A DNA stretch of 64,000 nucleotides from Ewingella sp963519305. Lineage in GTDB: Bacteria; Pseudomonadota; Gammaproteobacteria; Enterobacterales; Enterobacteriaceae. Under the pieces are notes generated by a model that worked only from the letters and a program-made list of their open reading frames with translations, searched no databases and was not told the DNA's origin. The stretch lies in contig CAUQMS010000008.1 in the NCBI GenBank assembly GCA_963519305.1, positions 62,001 through 126,000 on the forward strand. Direction: 5' to 3'. Positions 16,489-24,898 of the stretch are shown piece by piece (the stretch's first letter is position 1; each line of letters begins with the position of its first letter). The position numbers and the translations under genes were made by a program.

Positions 16489-18584
16489 CTTAATGTAATT
16501 ACCCTGTCCGCGGACTCAATGGTCGATGGCCGGTGCGCGATAAATATACGGGTAATATCCAGCTGGCTGATGGCCTGATTGATAGTGGCTTCATTATCCA
16601 GATCCAGATGACTGGTCGCTTCGTCGAGGAACAAAATAGCCGGACGGCGATACAGCGCGCGGGCGATCAATAACCTCTGCTTTTGCCCGCCCGACAGACT
16701 GCCACCTAATTCGCTGATCAGGGTTTCATATCCCATTGGCATCTTTTCAATATCCGCATGAATATTGCAGCGCTTAGCGCAATCAATAATGCGCGCTTCT
16801 TCTTTTTGCTCATCGAAACTGGCAATGTTTTCTCCGATTGAACCGGCAAATAACGTGTCGTCCTGCAATACGCAGGCAATACAACTACGGTAGTTATTCA
16901 GACCTGCAGTGGTGATATCCATGCCGTTAATCAGGATCCGCCCTTCGGTTGGCGACAGTAAACCCGTCATAATTTTCATCAGCGTGGTTTTCCCCTGCCC
17001 CGAAGGACCGACAATCGCGACGCTCTCGCCAGCACCGACCGACAAATTCAGACCGTTGATTAAAGGCGCAGACAGACTGTCATACTGAAAAACAAGGTCG
17101 CGCACTTCCAGCGAAGCCGCTTCCCCGGCGCGCAATAACTCGCGTTCTGGCATGCTCTGTTCCGGGTCGGTCAGGGCGATATCGGCGATACGGTCACGGT
17201 GCAGCGATAGCATCCGCAATTGCAGTACCATATTCAGTAAATTAGCTGCCCGCTCCGAGAACTGCCCGCGGTAGGTATTAAACGCCACAAACATCCCCAG
17301 CGTCATATGACCATCAATCACTTGGGTGGCGCCTAGCCACAATAGAGCGACCTGATCGAGAGTGGCAATCAGCGTATTCCCGCCGGTAAACATCATTTCG
17401 AACTTTGTTTTTCGCACCGTGGCGTTGGCATTATCCACGTTCATATTCAGCCAGAAATTGGCCCGCGCTTTCGACAACCCCAGCGCCTTGAGCGTACTGA
17501 TACCATACAACGTTTCCATGAAGTGCGAACCTGCGCGCGCCCCTTTAACGATCTGCTCTTCTGACACCTGCCGGTAAGCGTTATAGGTGGAGAGACGGAA
17601 AATCACATAAACCGCCGTAAAGCCCAGAATCACCCAAATCAGCCAGCCACCGTACAGCACCATCATCACAATCAGGCCGATGGACATAATGCCGTCGATA
17701 ATGCTGTTGACCACATTGGTGGTTAGCGTCGTGCGTAAGGTGTCGAGCGAGGTAAAGCGGGACTGGATATCCCCGAGTTTACGTTTCTCAAAGTAATCGA
17801 GCGGTAATCTGAGGAGATGGTCGAACAGCCGTGCTTTCCACTGCACATCGATAAGCGTACTCATCACCAGTGAGGTCCAGGCGCGCAACATGCTCACGCC
17901 GGTACGGAAGATAATAAAGAACAGCAACCCCAGACAGATAAGCGTCAGTAAGTCCGGATCTTTGGCCGGGATCACATGATCCATCACCAGTTGCATCCCC
18001 ACCGGCAGCAACAAATTGACCGACTCAATCATCAGCGACAGACAGAAAATTTTTGTCAGCGCCGGTACTAGCCCGCTGACATTACCCATCATCTTGCGCA
18101 GATTCAGTCTTACCCGCGGTTTTTCTGAGGTAAATCCGTTATCAGGCCACAGCTCAAGCGCAACGCCAGTGAAATGCTCTGAGACCTCGCGCATACCTAA
18201 CGACCGGCGACCAAAGGCCGGATCGTGAATTATCACTTTGCCCTGTTTAACCGCCACCAGCACCACGAAATGATTAAGATCCCAGTGCAGAATACAGGGC
18301 GTTTTCAGCGCATTCAGCTCATCAATATCCAGCTTCAGGGCGCGGGATTTCAGTTCGTTCGCGTTGCCGATATCCATCAACGTGCGCAATGTCGCCCCGC
18401 GCGATGAGATACCATAACGCTGGCGCAGTGTTTGTAAATCGACATGTTTACCGTGATAACCACAGACCATCGCAAGACAAGCTAAACCGCACTCCGCGGC
18501 TTCGGTCTGAATAATCTGCGGCACTTTATGGCGAAAACTGAAATGCAGGCGGTCAGCCAGCTCGCGGACGTTATCGAGATTCAT
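16482..18584 (-). CDS. Peptidase C39-containing bacteriocin/microcin ABC exporter (CvaB-like)
   Basis: An inner-membrane ABC transporter that should cleave a double-glycine-type leader and export the mature peptide. Domains in order (700 residues): N-terminal C39 cysteine peptidase (about 1-140, catalytic Cys32 in QTEAAECGLACLAM, His/Asp region in HFVVLV and IHDP), a six-helix membrane domain (about 165-440), and an ATPase. In the ATPase I see Walker A GPSGQGKTT (about 525), signature LSGGQKQR (about 628) and Walker B ILFLDEATSHLD (about 645). The ATG at 18584 overlaps the upstream adaptor gene by 14 nt; a GTG at 18602 is possible. Closest remembered relatives are CvaB and MchF. TolC must come from elsewhere. 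Confidence 0.93.
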   Translation of the reverse strand: MNLDNVRELADRLHFSFRHKVPQIIQTEAAECGLACLAMVCGYHGKHVDLQTLRQRYGISSRGATLRTLMDIGNANELKSRALKLDIDELNALKTPCILHWDLNHFVVLVAVKQGKVIIHDPAFGRRSLGMREVSEHFTGVALELWPDNGFTSEKPRVRLNLRKMMGNVSGLVPALTKIFCLSLMIESVNLLLPVGMQLVMDHVIPAKDPDLLTLICLGLLFFIIFRTGVSMLRAWTSLVMSTLIDVQWKARLFDHLLRLPLDYFEKRKLGDIQSRFTSLDTLRTTLTTNVVNSIIDGIMSIGLIVMMVLYGGWLIWVILGFTAVYVIFRLSTYNAYRQVSEEQIVKGARAGSHFMETLYGISTLKALGLSKARANFWLNMNVDNANATVRKTKFEMMFTGGNTLIATLDQVALLWLGATQVIDGHMTLGMFVAFNTYRGQFSERAANLLNMVLQLRMLSLHRDRIADIALTDPEQSMPERELLRAGEAASLEVRDLVFQYDSLSAPLINGLNLSVGAGESVAIVGPSGQGKTTLMKIMTGLLSPTEGRILINGMDITTAGLNNYRSCIACVLQDDTLFAGSIGENIASFDEQKEEARIIDCAKRCNIHADIEKMPMGYETLISELGGSLSGGQKQRLLIARALYRRPAILFLDEATSHLDLDNEATINQAISQLDITRIFIAHRPSTIESADRVITLRN

Positions 18585-19857
18585 TGATTGGCCCCACCAC
18601 ACTTTTCTTCATGCTGTAATAAGGTGACAACATCCACTGATAAAGCGGACGTTTTTCCAGGAACATGGTCGATTCAGCTTTCATCCCGCTGGATAAATTC
18701 AGCTGCTCGCCGTGCCAGTTAAGCTGATTTTTCTCCAGTGATACCATCACCTTGTAATAAGGCCCATTGACCTTTCCGTTGGCGTCGCGAGGCGCGCTGG
18801 AGTAAGAGTTCAATTCCTGTTCGGAGACGGGTGCTGACGAGACAGATTCCACCCTACCCGGGAATTGCCCATACTTCTCAAACGGATAAGCCTCATAACG
18901 AATATTGATATGCTCCCCCGGTTTCACGTAAGGCAGGCTTTCGTTAGGCAGCCAGGCAACCAAAAAGAACGGAGAATTTTTGGCCGGAACCAGCTGCGCC
19001 AGACTATCGCCAGCATTGACCATCTGACCCGGTGTTACGCTGAGAGAAGAGATTTTCCCGTCGGTTGGCGCGGTGATCAGCAGAGAACCTTTGGCATCCG
19101 CCTGCGCCAGCTGTCGTTCAAGATCATTACGCTGAAAACCGTACTGAGAAATCTGGTTGTCAAAATCGGCGGCTTTGGTCACCAGCTCGCTGCGCAGATT
19201 GGTTATCTGTAATGACTCCTGAATAGACTGGGTATTGAGGCTCTGGAATGAGGTTTGCTGCTGATAAAAGAGATAACGCTGATTATTCAACTGATCGGTA
19301 TTGATCAGTCCTTTCTTCTGATAAGCACCATAGTTCTGCATGCTTTTCTTCATGGCGTTCAGCCCTTCCTGCGCGGAATCCACCATGCTTTGCGACACCT
19401 GATGGGCTTTTTCATACTGATCCAGCTGCTGCTGCAAATTCTCCAGCGTGGCGCGCTTATTGTTCTGTAATTGCGTAATGATGGTATCGATCTGCTCACG
19501 CTGCTTTTTAATGGCCGCAAGCGTGGTGGTACTGACATTCCCGGCCTGGGTAACCCGGCTGACATCTATCTGGTAGAGCGGTTGGCCTTTTTTTACAGGT
19601 TTACCGGTATCGACAAACAACCCGGTGATCACACCCTGCTCGGGACTGAAGAGATTAATGCTGTGCGGCTGGGTAATGATCTCGCCGCTGACGTTAATGC
19701 GCCGGGTATAATTGGCTGAGATTAAAAATGTCATCAGTGCAATCAAAAACAGCGTAGTCAGGGAAGCAACAATCCATACCGGCCACCCTGCAAGCAGGAG
19801 AGCCTTACCCGCCCAATGGCTTTGCTGATGTTCATTAACCTCTTTACGAAAGAGCAT
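18571..19857 (-). CDS. HlyD-family periplasmic adaptor of microcin exporter (CvaA-like)
   Basis: The membrane-fusion protein that links the C39 ABC exporter to an outer-membrane TolC channel. It is 428 residues long with one N-terminal membrane segment (about 20-45, WPVWIVASLTTLFLIAL). Lipoyl/biotinyl half-domains flank a long coiled-coil hairpin rich in Gln/Leu (about 95-235), and the beta-barrel C-terminus contains GMKAESTMFLEKRPLYQWML, almost the same as in CvaA. The ATG at 19857 is preferred over a TTG at 19866. It overlaps the ABC gene by 14 nt, so the two are translationally coupled. Confidence 0.93.
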   Translation of the reverse strand: MLFRKEVNEHQQSHWAGKALLLAGWPVWIVASLTTLFLIALMTFLISANYTRRINVSGEIITQPHSINLFSPEQGVITGLFVDTGKPVKKGQPLYQIDVSRVTQAGNVSTTTLAAIKKQREQIDTIITQLQNNKRATLENLQQQLDQYEKAHQVSQSMVDSAQEGLNAMKKSMQNYGAYQKKGLINTDQLNNQRYLFYQQQTSFQSLNTQSIQESLQITNLRSELVTKAADFDNQISQYGFQRNDLERQLAQADAKGSLLITAPTDGKISSLSVTPGQMVNAGDSLAQLVPAKNSPFFLVAWLPNESLPYVKPGEHINIRYEAYPFEKYGQFPGRVESVSSAPVSEQELNSYSSAPRDANGKVNGPYYKVMVSLEKNQLNWHGEQLNLSSGMKAESTMFLEKRPLYQWMLSPYYSMKKSVVGPINESR

Positions 19858-20387
19858 GGCGGTCAATCTCGATCAGCATAATGATGGCACCTAAAAATAA
19901 GAGTAATCAGAAGATAGTCAGCGGACCTGGAGCTGGCAACCACGATTACTCTGAAATAGCTGAACTGGCTGGGTAAAATAAATCACAAAGGAAATAGTTA
20001 CTCACGGAGAATATCTGTTATGTAGGAGATGGAATATATCAAAATAAAAAAAGTTATCAATAGAAGTGACAAATTTGAATGACTCATTTTCAAAAACCTT
20101 ATTTTAAGCAGAGACTCTCCTTCTGAGTAAATAATATTCTCCAAAACGCCCCTGAGTAAAAAACCTACAAAATAACGTAGAATAGTTCGAAACTTAAAAT
20201 TTAATCAATTTATAATCAAATGGTTATGAATTTATTTGGCTTAAGGAGATTAATCCTAGTCACCTCTGCGCCGGTCTGTTCTAGTCTTAAGTCTCGTGAG
20301 GACATCAAGTAACAATATTTACCCGATGCCTTCATAAGATCCCAGGTGTACGGGATCGTTGTTTAACAGACAAGAGGATGACCCAAG
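19858..20387. other. Divergent promoter region of the microcin-like locus
   Basis: An AT-rich 530-bp region between the exporter operon (minus) and the precursor gene (plus), distinctly richer in A+T than its neighbours and so a likely H-NS target. On the plus strand TATAAT occurs at 20211-20216, but no good -35 lies at the right distance. A hairpin GATCCC/GGGATC (20338-20357) lies about 30 bp before the precursor start, followed by the ribosome site AGAGGA 9 nt from ATG. A 29-codon hydrophobic ORF lies on the minus strand (listed). No obvious Fur box was seen, unlike some other microcin loci. Confidence 0.6.
19998..20087 (-). CDS. Hydrophobic 29-residue mini-ORF, candidate immunity peptide
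   Basis: An ATG-started 29-codon frame upstream of the exporter genes on the same strand. The product is MSHSNLSLLL followed by an almost uninterrupted hydrophobic stretch (residues 6-23) and a charged tail ending TDILRE, so it would span the membrane once. AAGG lies 9 nt before the ATG. Immunity proteins of class II microcins are typically small membrane proteins encoded beside the precursor, and no larger candidate is present. This one is shorter than known examples (usually above 50 residues), so it may be chance in AT-rich DNA. Confidence 0.35.
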   Translation of the reverse strand: MSHSNLSLLLITFFILIYSISYITDILRE

Positions 20388-20579
20388 ATGAAACAATTAA
20401 CAGAACGTGACATTGAAATGGTTAATGGTGCTGGTTGGTCTGAAGACGTCAATAAAGTCGCTGACCGCCTGTCGAGCTTCGGTCAGGATGCAGTGAGTGA
20501 TACCAGTAATGCTGTGAATAAAGCTTATGACCAGATTTCCAAAGGTCTGGCCGACGCACAAAATTACCTGACCACCTAG
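20388..20579 (+). CDS. Putative class II microcin precursor with GA-type leader
   Basis: A 63-residue precursor. Residues 1-15, MKQLTERDIEMVNGA, match the leader pattern of unmodified microcins L, N and V (M-R/K-x-I/L-T...V-x-G-A/G), and residue 16 is Gly as in microcins L and N. Predicted cleavage after Ala15 leaves 48 residues beginning GWSEDVNK. The mature part has no Cys or Pro, is acidic (six Asp, one Glu against three Lys and one Arg) and can form amphipathic helices; it is not Gly-rich and hydrophobic like colicin V. The ribosome site AGAGGA and a strong terminator flank it. It is divergent from a C39 exporter pair. Activity, or a non-toxic role such as signalling, is unproven. Confidence 0.8.
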   Translation: MKQLTERDIEMVNGAGWSEDVNKVADRLSSFGQDAVSDTSNAVNKAYDQISKGLADAQNYLTT

Positions 20580-20640
20580 TCCTGAATCGTCGTACCAAAA
20601 CCTGGTATCTCACAACCTGAGTTTACAATTGGGTTCATGC

Positions 20641-20672
20641 TGGCGCTCACCCCGGTGAGCGCCTTCTTTTTG
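20641..20672 (+). terminator. Terminator of the microcin-like gene
   Basis: GGCGCTCAC (20642-20650), loop CCCG and GTGAGCGCC (20655-20663) form a perfect 9-bp stem followed by TTCTTTTT. It lies 60 bp after the precursor stop and just before the convergent ycjF stop. Confidence 0.92.
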
Positions 20673-20692
20673 TCATCTCACTGCAATTTCAC

Positions 20693-21763
20693 TTAAACAC
20701 CGGCATTACGCTTATCGGTCTTCACCAGACTGGCCCTCAGCTTGCCAATCAGTTCACTGCGAAAATCCCCGAGCTTAGGTTTATCCCCTTCCAGCCACGG
20801 CAACGGACGGCACAATTCCATCGTTTTAATGCCCAGACGTGCCGTCAGCAATCCGGCACCGATACCCTGCGCCGCTCTGGCCGAGAGCCGCGCCGCCAGA
20901 TCCTGTGACATCCAGTCCATTCCCACTTCCCGCACCAGTTCGGAAGCGCCGGCAAAGGCGATATTTAGCAGCACCAGACGGAAAAGACGCAGGCGGCTAA
21001 AATAGCCCAGTTCAATGCCGTACAGCACGGCTATCCGGTTCACCAGACGCAGATTGCGCCAGGCAATAAAGGCCATATCCACCAGCGCCAGCGGGCTGAC
21101 TGCAATCATCAGCGCCGACTCAGCAGCTGAATGACTGATCTCGCGCCGGGCCTGAGCATCGAGCACCGGCTGAACCAGACGGGCGTAGAGTTCCACCACC
21201 TCGCGGTCATTTTGCGTTTCGTGCAGCGAAGCCTGCCAGCGTTGTAGCGCCGGGTGACTTTGATCCAAACCGGCCTGAGCCGCAAGTTTCTCGCAGAAAA
21301 TCCGTCCCTGCCCCAGGCCATGACTGTGCAGCAAGTCACGGGCGATATCGCGTTCATCGGCGCGCTGGCGCAGACGGTACAAACGACGCCATTCCGTCAG
21401 CACCGAACCCACGCCGGCCACCACAATCAGCCCCCCGGCAATACAACCGCCGAGTGCAATCCAGTCCTGCTGGGTCCACGCGGTGTGAACCCATTGCACT
21501 CCCTGAGCCACCACGCTGATACCAAAAACGGCCAGCCCCAGCCGGACCATCTTGCCCCACAAACTGCGGCGCGGTTTCAAAGCGCGGTTGATCACCGCTT
21601 CGGCTTCGCCTTCCTGCTGTTCAATCTCAGCCTCTGCGGATTCGACCGGCAAAAAACGTTCAGCCAGCGCGCCATCAAAAGTCTGACCGGCACGCAGCAC
21701 CGGTTGCTCCGGATCTTTCAGCCCCTGTTCGAAATCGATACGCGGTTTGATTGGCTCGCTCAT
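20693..21763 (-). CDS. ycjF: YcjF, Psp-associated inner-membrane protein
   Basis: A DUF697/YcjF-family membrane protein of the phage-shock regulon with unknown biochemical role. The 356-residue protein has a charged N-terminus with the block KPRRSLWGKMVRLGLAVFG, two membrane segments around residues 70-135, and a helical C-terminal half. Its ATG overlaps the ycjX stop (ATGA), so the two are co-translated at the end of the pspABCD-ycjXF operon. The gene is convergent with the microcin-like gene. Confidence 0.94.
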   Translation of the reverse strand: MSEPIKPRIDFEQGLKDPEQPVLRAGQTFDGALAERFLPVESAEAEIEQQEGEAEAVINRALKPRRSLWGKMVRLGLAVFGISVVAQGVQWVHTAWTQQDWIALGGCIAGGLIVVAGVGSVLTEWRRLYRLRQRADERDIARDLLHSHGLGQGRIFCEKLAAQAGLDQSHPALQRWQASLHETQNDREVVELYARLVQPVLDAQARREISHSAAESALMIAVSPLALVDMAFIAWRNLRLVNRIAVLYGIELGYFSRLRLFRLVLLNIAFAGASELVREVGMDWMSQDLAARLSARAAQGIGAGLLTARLGIKTMELCRPLPWLEGDKPKLGDFRSELIGKLRASLVKTDKRNAGV

Positions 21764-23157
21764 CGCATTTTATCTCCCAGTAAAAACTCCATCACCGCGT
21801 CCAGACGGATATGCGGCAACGGCGCATCCACGCTCATTTCACGCGGACGAAATTCATCAAAATGGAAACCCTGCTGTTGCCAGAAAGCGGCGCCAGGCAG
21901 ACGTGCGGGAACTTCGCCGGGGAAAACGGTCAGCGGCGCGCCGTCACTCAGCCGGTGCCCTTTGAGCGCCGGAAGGGGCTGCCCCTGATACTCCACGATC
22001 CCCGTTTCAGTGGCCTGTACCGATGCCAGCCCCGCGCAATCCATACTGATCCCTTCGAAGGCGGCATTCTGCCAGGCTTCCTGTACCAATTGCTGTAACA
22101 GCGACACCAGATTGGCGTGCTGATCGCCGGTAATATGGTCAGCCTTGGTGGCGGCAAACATCAGTTTATCGATGCACGGATTAAACAGACGGCGGAACAG
22201 TGTGCGTTTCCCATAGTGGAAACTCTGCATCAGCTGCGTCAGTGCCAGCCGCATGTCGTTGAAGGCCTGTGGGCCGCTGTTGAGTGGTTGCAGACAATCG
22301 ACCAGCACAATCTGCCGGTCAAAACGGACGAAGTGCTCCTTATAGAAGCCTTTCACGATCGATTGGCAGTAATAGTCGAAACGCGCACGCAGCATCCCGA
22401 GATTGCTGTGTTTATCCGCCTGAGCCAGCTGAGCATCGCTGTATTGCTGCATCTCAGGCCACGGGAAAAACTGCAACGCAGGTGCTCCGGCCAGATCGCC
22501 AGGCAGGACAAAACGGCCCGGCTGGATAAAATGCAGCCCTTCTTTTTTGCAGCGGGTCAAATAGTCGGTATAGGCTTGCGCGATAGCGGCCAGCTGATTC
22601 TCATCAGCCGGCGCGAGGGGATCACATTGCTGACACAACGTCAGCCACGGTTTTGCCCACTTCGCCCGTTCGCCCTGCAACAGCCCGGCCATCTGCCGTG
22701 ACCATTCAAGGTAATGTTGCTCCAGCATTGGCAAATCGAGTAACCATTCGCCGGGATAATCGACAATTTCGAGATAGAGCGTAGAGGTATCCCTGAAATG
22801 CCGCAACAGGGAATCATTAGAGCGGTAACGCAGCGCGAGGCGGATTTCGCTCACGCCACGCGTCGGCGTAGGCCAGTTTGGCGGTGTGCCGTGCAACTGC
22901 GCCATACCTTCGTCATAAGTGAAACGGGAAACGCCGAGATCCCGCTGCGGAATGCGCTTCACGCCGAGCAGCCGCTCTTCGCGGGCGGCGGAGAAAAGGG
23001 GTAAACGTGCGCCGCTGTGCAGATGAAGCAGCTGATTGACGAAAGCCGTGATGAAGGCGGTTTTCCCGCTGCGGCTGAGGCCGGTCACTGCCAGACGCAA
23101 GTGGCGGTCCATTCCGCGATTGACCAGTGAATTAAACTCGTTTTGTAGTCTTTTCAT
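21760..23157 (-). CDS. ycjX: YcjX, P-loop GTPase of the Psp regulon
   Basis: A predicted nucleotide-binding protein (DUF463) induced with the phage-shock operon; its function is not established. Walker A GLSRSGKTAF lies near residues 26-35, and the conserved blocks VDYPGEWLLDLPML and VDCLQPLNSGPQAFNDMRLAL are present. I start at the ATG at 23157, which follows GGGAGA closely, begins MKRLQNEFNSLVNRG like E. coli YcjX, and gives 465 residues, the E. coli length. It overlaps the end of pspD by 26 bp and ycjF by 4 bp. Confidence 0.95.
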   Translation of the reverse strand: MKRLQNEFNSLVNRGMDRHLRLAVTGLSRSGKTAFITAFVNQLLHLHSGARLPLFSAAREERLLGVKRIPQRDLGVSRFTYDEGMAQLHGTPPNWPTPTRGVSEIRLALRYRSNDSLLRHFRDTSTLYLEIVDYPGEWLLDLPMLEQHYLEWSRQMAGLLQGERAKWAKPWLTLCQQCDPLAPADENQLAAIAQAYTDYLTRCKKEGLHFIQPGRFVLPGDLAGAPALQFFPWPEMQQYSDAQLAQADKHSNLGMLRARFDYYCQSIVKGFYKEHFVRFDRQIVLVDCLQPLNSGPQAFNDMRLALTQLMQSFHYGKRTLFRRLFNPCIDKLMFAATKADHITGDQHANLVSLLQQLVQEAWQNAAFEGISMDCAGLASVQATETGIVEYQGQPLPALKGHRLSDGAPLTVFPGEVPARLPGAAFWQQQGFHFDEFRPREMSVDAPLPHIRLDAVMEFLLGDKMR

Positions 23158-23383
23158 TGCTCTCCCTGGCGTAGCGCCCAAACAGCGCGGTCAAAATACG
23201 TTTGAATAACGGTTCTAATAATAGTGCTAAAACGTAACGCAGAGGACCTTTTCCTGCCACTCTCAGCACGCGGGCCGCCATCCCGGCTGGCCCGAAAGTC
23301 AGCGCCAGAGTAACGAGTACGCCGAAGATTTTCTTCAACAGGCTGCTTTTACCCGGCAGCGAGGAATTTAAAAAACGGGTCAT
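23132..23383 (-). CDS. pspD: PspD, phage-shock peripheral membrane protein
   Basis: A small Psp operon protein of poorly known role. The 83-residue product has a hydrophobic central stretch and the family hallmark GPAGMAARVLR together with LLLEPLFKR, matching E. coli PspD (73 residues) although the ends differ. It lies between pspC (70 bp upstream) and ycjX (overlap 26 bp). Identification rests on position plus these short motifs. Confidence 0.85.
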   Translation of the reverse strand: MTRFLNSSLPGKSSLLKKIFGVLVTLALTFGPAGMAARVLRVAGKGPLRYVLALLLEPLFKRILTALFGRYARESNEKTTKRV

Positions 23384-23453
23384 AAGGATTCCTTAAGCGG
23401 GACGTGAAAAGGAGAGTGGCAACCGGCGCGACGTCCGGCGGCCAGAGGCATTC

Positions 23454-23813
23454 CTAAAGCTGGCGAAATCGGCTGCGCACCCCAAAAGTTTCAGAGGTCA
23501 CATAACGCTCAACCTGTCGCAAACGCTGTTCGCTGGCCTTCAGCTCGCGGTCAGCTTCATCCAGCAGATTACGTGGCGACGGCGCATTTTCATCGTCAAA
23601 TTCATGAGCAGGAACCGGATCCAGCACATAGCTGAGGATCACATACGCTACGAAAGTAAACATAAACAGGCCGAAAAATATCGACAGCACGGCCATAATG
23701 CGCAGCAGCTTAACCGGTACACCCAGATAGTGAGCCAGCCCGGCCAGCACACCTTTGATCATGCCCTCTTCCGGTACCCGGTAGAGCTTTCGTTCGGATA
23801 ACCCCGTCGCCAT
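23454..23813 (-). CDS. pspC: PspC, envelope-stress sensor/toxin-like membrane protein
   Basis: PspC senses inner-membrane stress and, with PspB, recruits PspA away from PspF. The 119-residue protein starts with the PspC domain block ERKLYRVPEEGMIKGVLAGLAHYLGVP, followed by one membrane segment (about residues 38-65) and a charged cytoplasmic or periplasmic tail with coiled-coil potential. Its ATG shares one base with the pspB stop, so translation is coupled. Confidence 0.95.
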   Translation of the reverse strand: MATGLSERKLYRVPEEGMIKGVLAGLAHYLGVPVKLLRIMAVLSIFFGLFMFTFVAYVILSYVLDPVPAHEFDDENAPSPRNLLDEADRELKASEQRLRQVERYVTSETFGVRSRFRQL

Positions 23814-24040
23814 TATGATTGCCTCCAGGTAGGATGTTCCGCGTCCAGAATCTCTTCCAGCGCCTGAATTCGCTCACGCATACGGCGTGCATCTTGCGTT
23901 AACTGAGTAAGATTTTGCATCTCATGCTGCGTTAACTGACTGCCATTTTGTGAACGGTTGCTGTAGTGCAGCCAAAGCCAGATCGGCGCCACAAATAACA
24001 CGAAAATGGTCAGCGGAATGGCTAAAAACAGGAAGCTCAT
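23813..24040 (-). CDS. pspB: PspB, phage-shock membrane protein
   Basis: PspB works with PspC to transmit membrane-stress signals to PspA. The 75-residue protein has an N-terminal membrane helix (MSFLFLAIPLTIFVLFVAPIW, first 20 shown as motif only in part) and a cytoplasmic coiled-coil segment with the block RMRERIQALEEILDAEHP. Length and motif match E. coli PspB (74). It lies 94 bp after pspA. Confidence 0.95.
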   Translation of the reverse strand: MSFLFLAIPLTIFVLFVAPIWLWLHYSNRSQNGSQLTQHEMQNLTQLTQDARRMRERIQALEEILDAEHPTWRQS

Positions 24041-24134
24041 TGCATCTCCTTATGAGTCTTATTACTGCCGAAATGGCGTTTATCCTGCGAAAGCTTGCCT
24101 GCGGACAACAGGCAGGCAAACTTAACAATACCCA

Positions 24135-24806
24135 TTAAGCCTCAGGCGTGTTCTGCATCTTGGCTTTCAGAGCTGCGATTTGTGCACTTATCTCATCATC
24201 GGCTTTCAGCTCAGCAAACTGCTGGTCGAGCGATTTCTTTTTACCGACGCTGACAGTTTCTGCTTCGGCTTCCATATGATCGATACGGCGCTCAAACTGC
24301 TCAAAACGCGCCATAGCTTCATCAATTTTACCGCTGTCGAGCTGGCGGCGCACATCGCGTGATGAGGACGCAGCCTGATGGCGCAAGGTCAGTGCCTGCT
24401 GACGGGCACGTGTTTCGGTCAGTTTGTTTTCCAGCTCAACAATTTCTGACTTCATGCGGTCCAGTGTCTCTTCAACAGTGACCACTTCATTTCGCAGCGT
24501 GGCAACCAGATCTGCCAGTTTCTGTTTTTCAATCAGCGCCGCGCGGGCCAGATCGTCTTTATCTTTACGTAAGGCCAGTTCAGCTTTGTCTTGCCATTCC
24601 GCCTGTTGGGCTTCGCCCTGCTCAATGCGGCGGTTTAGCTGTTTTTTCTCCGCCAGCGCACGGGCGGAAGTCGAACGCACTTCGACCAGTGTGTCTTCCA
24701 TTTCCTGAATCATCAGGCGGACCAGTTTCTGCGGATCTTCGGCTTTATCCAACAGCGTGTTGATGTTGGCATTTACGATGTCAGCGAAACGAGAAAAAAT
24801 ACCCAT
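24135..24806 (-). CDS. pspA: PspA, phage-shock effector and PspF inhibitor
   Basis: PspA is an ESCRT-III-like coiled-coil protein that binds and stabilises stressed inner membrane and, when free, inhibits the activator PspF. The 223-residue protein starts MGIFSRFADIVNANINTLLDKAEDP (amphipathic membrane-binding helix) and continues in long heptad-rich helices. I use the ATG at 24806, supported by AGAGGAA about 10 nt upstream and by the E. coli start; a longer frame to 24845 adds no homology. It is first in the operon, behind a sigma54 promoter. Confidence 0.96.
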   Translation of the reverse strand: MGIFSRFADIVNANINTLLDKAEDPQKLVRLMIQEMEDTLVEVRSTSARALAEKKQLNRRIEQGEAQQAEWQDKAELALRKDKDDLARAALIEKQKLADLVATLRNEVVTVEETLDRMKSEIVELENKLTETRARQQALTLRHQAASSSRDVRRQLDSGKIDEAMARFEQFERRIDHMEAEAETVSVGKKKSLDQQFAELKADDEISAQIAALKAKMQNTPEA

Positions 24807-24898
24807 AATCGAAATTCCTCTTTGATTCTGTGAGCGACCGGCCAATGTATTGCCGGTGAAAAAAGTCAGCCACCAGGCTTTCTGTACACATAACCTAT

